NCBI RefSeq assembly: GCF_000243155.2
Contig: NC_018017.1
Location: 2,480,001 to 2,544,000 of the forward strand
Length of the DNA stretch: 64,000 bases
Direction: 5' to 3'
Source: Desulfitobacterium dehalogenans ATCC 51507
GTDB lineage: Bacteria; Bacillota; Desulfitobacteriia; Desulfitobacteriales; Desulfitobacteriaceae
The position numbers and the translations under genes were made by a program. Shown piece after piece: positions 61,691 to 64,000 of this stretch; position 1 is the stretch's first letter; every line of letters begins with the position of its first letter. The notes under the pieces were generated by a model. It saw only the letters and a program-made list of their open reading frames with translations, did no database searches and was not told the origin of the DNA.

Positions 61691-62818
61691 TTATTTATCA
61701 TTTAGCCATTCTCCAGGTTTTACAGGATAACCGTCGGGTTCATTAAGCACAGGATGTTCAGAATCAGCCATGCCGAAAATCCTTACCCGAATCCAATTGC
61801 CCCCTGTGACTGCATTAATAAGCAGATAACCCTGGGTAGTATTACGAAAACGAAAATCCAGCACTCCATAGGCAACCGTAGCATCCTGACCCAGTGGAAC
61901 ATAAGAAACCGGCATAGAATGACTGTGCCTTTCCACTACTTCCAGCTTTGCCTGTTTAATTGCTTGATAAAGGGTGGTCGAATCCTGGCAGATTCCCCCT
62001 CCATCATCAGTGACAACTTTGTTGCCCATATATATTAAGGCCGGCAAATACCCTCTTTCAGGCTCTCGTTTCCCCACCACATCATTAAAGGAAAATTCAC
62101 CACCCGGAGGAAGAATAAGTCCATTAATCGCCTTAGCGGCAAGTCGTACATTGGTAACCCGTTCATAAAAGAAAGAATCAAAATATGTGGTGTAATCCCC
62201 TAAGGGATCCTTGATTTTCTCTAATTCAGCGGTGGTGGGGTGAACCTCTATAACCTCAGTGATTAATAGGACAGCCTCTGTTCCATTGCTCTGCTTCAGC
62301 TGTTCCCATGATTTGTCTATATTGAGTCTGACTCCCAAACTACCTTCCTCGAGAACGACCTTTCCATTCTCATAATAGACACTAGCCGGCTTACCCGGTT
62401 GGTCAATGTCTAAGGCAATATTACGAAGTTGAGCAAAAATCTCTTCCTGATTGAGTCGTTCAGGGGATGGGAGAGTAATAGACATTCTGCGCAAGTACTC
62501 GAAAGCGTCAGTCATAATATTCCCGGTAGAAATGATGTATTGACCCGCCAGATAATCTTTTAGATCCTGATAAGTTTGTTCAAGCTCTAAAGGATAAACC
62601 TCCTGGTTATAGCCAACAGCCTTTGGTATCACTCCCATAAGGACTTCATATGCTTCTTCCTTTGTCATCCCGCTCAGATCTTTTTCCCAAACAATCAACC
62701 CCTCGGGTGCTTTAGAATAACCCGCACCGTAGGTTACTGTAGCCCCCAAGAGAACCGACAGGGCAAGCTGACTAAGCAGAATGACTAAAAGAAAGACCCA
62801 TGGTTTCCTTCTCATCAT
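61691..62818 (-). CDS. VanW family protein
   Basis: 375 residues. N-terminal membrane anchor (about 8-30), then a peptidoglycan-binding-like domain (about 40-210), then the VanW domain (215-345): ILPPGGEFSFNDVVGKREPERGYLPA, GGGICQDSTTLYQAI, and VERHSHSMPVSYVPLGQDATVAYG. Members are cell-surface proteins of unknown reaction, named from vancomycin gene clusters. It lies 14 bases after the PRC-barrel gene. Confidence 0.9.
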   Translation of the reverse strand: MMRRKPWVFLLVILLSQLALSVLLGATVTYGAGYSKAPEGLIVWEKDLSGMTKEEAYEVLMGVIPKAVGYNQEVYPLELEQTYQDLKDYLAGQYIISTGNIMTDAFEYLRRMSITLPSPERLNQEEIFAQLRNIALDIDQPGKPASVYYENGKVVLEEGSLGVRLNIDKSWEQLKQSNGTEAVLLITEVIEVHPTTAELEKIKDPLGDYTTYFDSFFYERVTNVRLAAKAINGLILPPGGEFSFNDVVGKREPERGYLPALIYMGNKVVTDDGGGICQDSTTLYQAIKQAKLEVVERHSHSMPVSYVPLGQDATVAYGVLDFRFRNTTQGYLLINAVTGGNWIRVRIFGMADSEHPVLNEPDGYPVKPGEWLNDK

Positions 62819-62832
62819 AACATAACCACAAC

Positions 62833-63603
62833 TTAGTTCTTATGAAGTAAGGATGTAATTTCCATTAATTTATTCCGCGTCGTAATCTGACGAATTGTCT
62901 CTTCTGTCATAGGTTCACCGGCAGGCAAAATCTCGCCATTATCCAAAACAACATCCTGTACCACTGCTTTGCCTACAAAATATTGTAATTGGCGCTGCTC
63001 GAAAAGATTAAACTCTGTTCCTTCATTTTGCTGTTCTGCTACAGCTTCTTCAACATGAGCAGTGACTTCCTGAGGTACTTGTTCTCCCTCATTACCGACA
63101 CTTACTGGTTCCTTTACCACTTCAACTTTTACTTCACCGGGGCCCCCTTCGATAATTAAAAGTTCCTTACCATAAGTAATGATTTGTTCTCCGGCAACTT
63201 GATGCTCTTCACCATTATTGTCAGCGAACAGACATTGGACAATCTTTCCGGTCTCTTCATCGATGAGAATCTCTTTAACTTCACCAATTAATGTACCTTT
63301 TTTGGTTAATACTTTCGTTCCGATGACCTCTACATTCTGTTTAATCAGTTCTTGAGCGTCATTGTTGCCGGCCACACTTTGAATGACACCGGGATTAGGA
63401 ACTGTCAGGGCAAACTCTCCTAAGCCAACAATATCGGCGTAAGAAATGACTTTCGCTCCGAAATAATCAGAGGGTTGATCCACTACAAAAAAATCCAAAC
63501 TCCCTTTTAGTGGATTTAAAATGACATCTTTTACTGTTCCCACTTGTGTTCCTTCTGATATGCTAATAATTCGTAAACCTTTGATTTCTGCACTTGCCTT
63601 CAT
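62833..63603 (-). CDS. PRC-barrel domain protein
   Basis: 256 residues with two PRC-barrel segments (about 1-80 and 90-165): GLRIISISEGTQVGTVKDVILNP and TKVLTKKGTLIGEVKEILID. A low-complexity, Glu/Val-rich linker (170-205) follows, then a C-terminal domain (VVQDVVLDNGEILPAGEPMTEE). Found in Firmicutes as photosystem-like barrel proteins of unknown function. In the middle of a three-gene minus-strand cluster with the 126-residue gene and VanW. Confidence 0.85.
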   Translation of the reverse strand: MKASAEIKGLRIISISEGTQVGTVKDVILNPLKGSLDFFVVDQPSDYFGAKVISYADIVGLGEFALTVPNPGVIQSVAGNNDAQELIKQNVEVIGTKVLTKKGTLIGEVKEILIDEETGKIVQCLFADNNGEEHQVAGEQIITYGKELLIIEGGPGEVKVEVVKEPVSVGNEGEQVPQEVTAHVEEAVAEQQNEGTEFNLFEQRQLQYFVGKAVVQDVVLDNGEILPAGEPMTEETIRQITTRNKLMEITSLLHKN

Positions 63604-63607
63604 CTAA

Positions 63608-63988
63608 TCAATCAATCCTTCCTAAAATTTCCCCTGGAACGGGCAGGTTTTCATTTTCCAGCCATCCCATCAGTTGGGTTCTCCACTCCGGAGGTGCGTT
63701 TTGAATATACTCATTGATATAAGGAGTGACCTTATCCAACGCATCATAAATAGAGGAGCCATTCTTCCAGTGCTCACAGGTTTCAACAATGAGGTAAAAA
63801 GCAATATCATAGGAGGGCTTTTGATCTAACGCCAAGATAAACCATTCGGCAGCCAGGTGGAAACGCTCCTGTTCTTTTGCTTGAAACCCCTTTTCAATCA
63901 GCTCCTGCAGACCGAATTCCTTCATATGTATAAGTGGAGGCTCTGTTTTCTCAAGGGTTTCGGATCCTCCGAGCATTTCCTGGTTCAT
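63608..63988 (-). CDS. Unknown protein, possibly continuing beyond the window
   Basis: 126 residues from ATG 63988, but the frame stays open to the window edge (AFES precedes it), so the true start may lie further right. Residues 27-60 resemble a TPR hairpin (QELIEKGFQAKEQERFHLAAEWFILAL). It ends 4 bases before the PRC-barrel gene. Function unknown. Confidence 0.7.
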   Translation of the reverse strand: MNQEMLGGSETLEKTEPPLIHMKEFGLQELIEKGFQAKEQERFHLAAEWFILALDQKPSYDIAFYLIVETCEHWKNGSSIYDALDKVTPYINEYIQNAPPEWRTQLMGWLENENLPVPGEILGRID

Positions 63989-64000
63989 GCTCTCGAATGC

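Overview
The window looks like the chromosome of a spore-forming, low-to-mid GC, anaerobic Firmicute of the Desulfitobacterium/Peptococcaceae type. This rests on Spo0A, SpoVR, YhbH, PrkA, a PdaB-like deacetylase and a very short SpoVM; on a T-box leader and a c-di-AMP riboswitch; on a small siroheme protein with a DUF1858 domain and a 4Fe-4S ferredoxin; and on a corrinoid adenosyltransferase. The species assignment is an inference from gene content; I had no database. No phage, plasmid, CRISPR array or rRNA operon is visible.

Layout: (1) 1-4.1 kb, a cyclophilin fragment, then znuA-znuC-znuB-zur (zinc uptake with its own Fur-type regulator) and a convergent DedA protein. (2) 4.1-9.5 kb, a 0.75 kb dispersed repeat, then spoVR, yhbH and prkA on the minus strand. 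(3) 9.7-16 kb, small unknown genes, cobO, two TPR proteins, a PdaB-like deacetylase, a YitT protein and tRNA-Arg(CCG). (4) 16.3-22.9 kb, a dTMP kinase and a complete oligopeptide transporter oppB-C-D-F-A behind a near-consensus promoter. (5) 23.3-28.9 kb, spo0A with a 0A box, an acetyltransferase, ferredoxin, a 48-residue zinc-ribbon peptide plus sulfite-reductase-like protein, a 21-residue SpoVM and pssA. (6) 29-40.4 kb, a DnaQ-DinG helicase, several unknown genes, a FliK-like protein carrying 32 copies of a 9-residue repeat with an FlhB-like partner, a phosphoesterase, and MFS and YdcZ transporters. (7) 40.6-46.9 kb, uvrC, a c-di-AMP-riboswitch-controlled NlpC/P60 hydrolase, a roughly 600-nt structured RNA (best guess OLE RNA), and an operon of degenerate sigma-54-type regulator, acuA, HD hydrolase and membrane peptide. 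(8) 47-57.4 kb, ahcY-mrp, pepF, T-box-pheA, thrC and a uridine-kinase-like protein. (9) 57.9-64 kb, GIY-YIG protein, FAH-family hydrolase, nth, HD-GYP, TauE, VanW and PRC-barrel proteins.

The most interesting unexplained structure is non-coding. A repeat family with 12-bp terminal inverted repeats is present three times (4.1, 49.8 and 57.4 kb). A separate stop-codon-proximal module recurs with it and has rewritten the end of spoVR. A second, 121-bp two-hairpin repeat (28.2 and 51.9 kb) shows compensatory base changes. There is also an apparent 85-nt small RNA gene at 52.1 kb, the large RNA at 44 kb, and a pair of strong leader hairpins after spoVM. Promoter, operator and ncRNA calls come from reading the sequence by eye; none has been tested with a covariance model or homology search.
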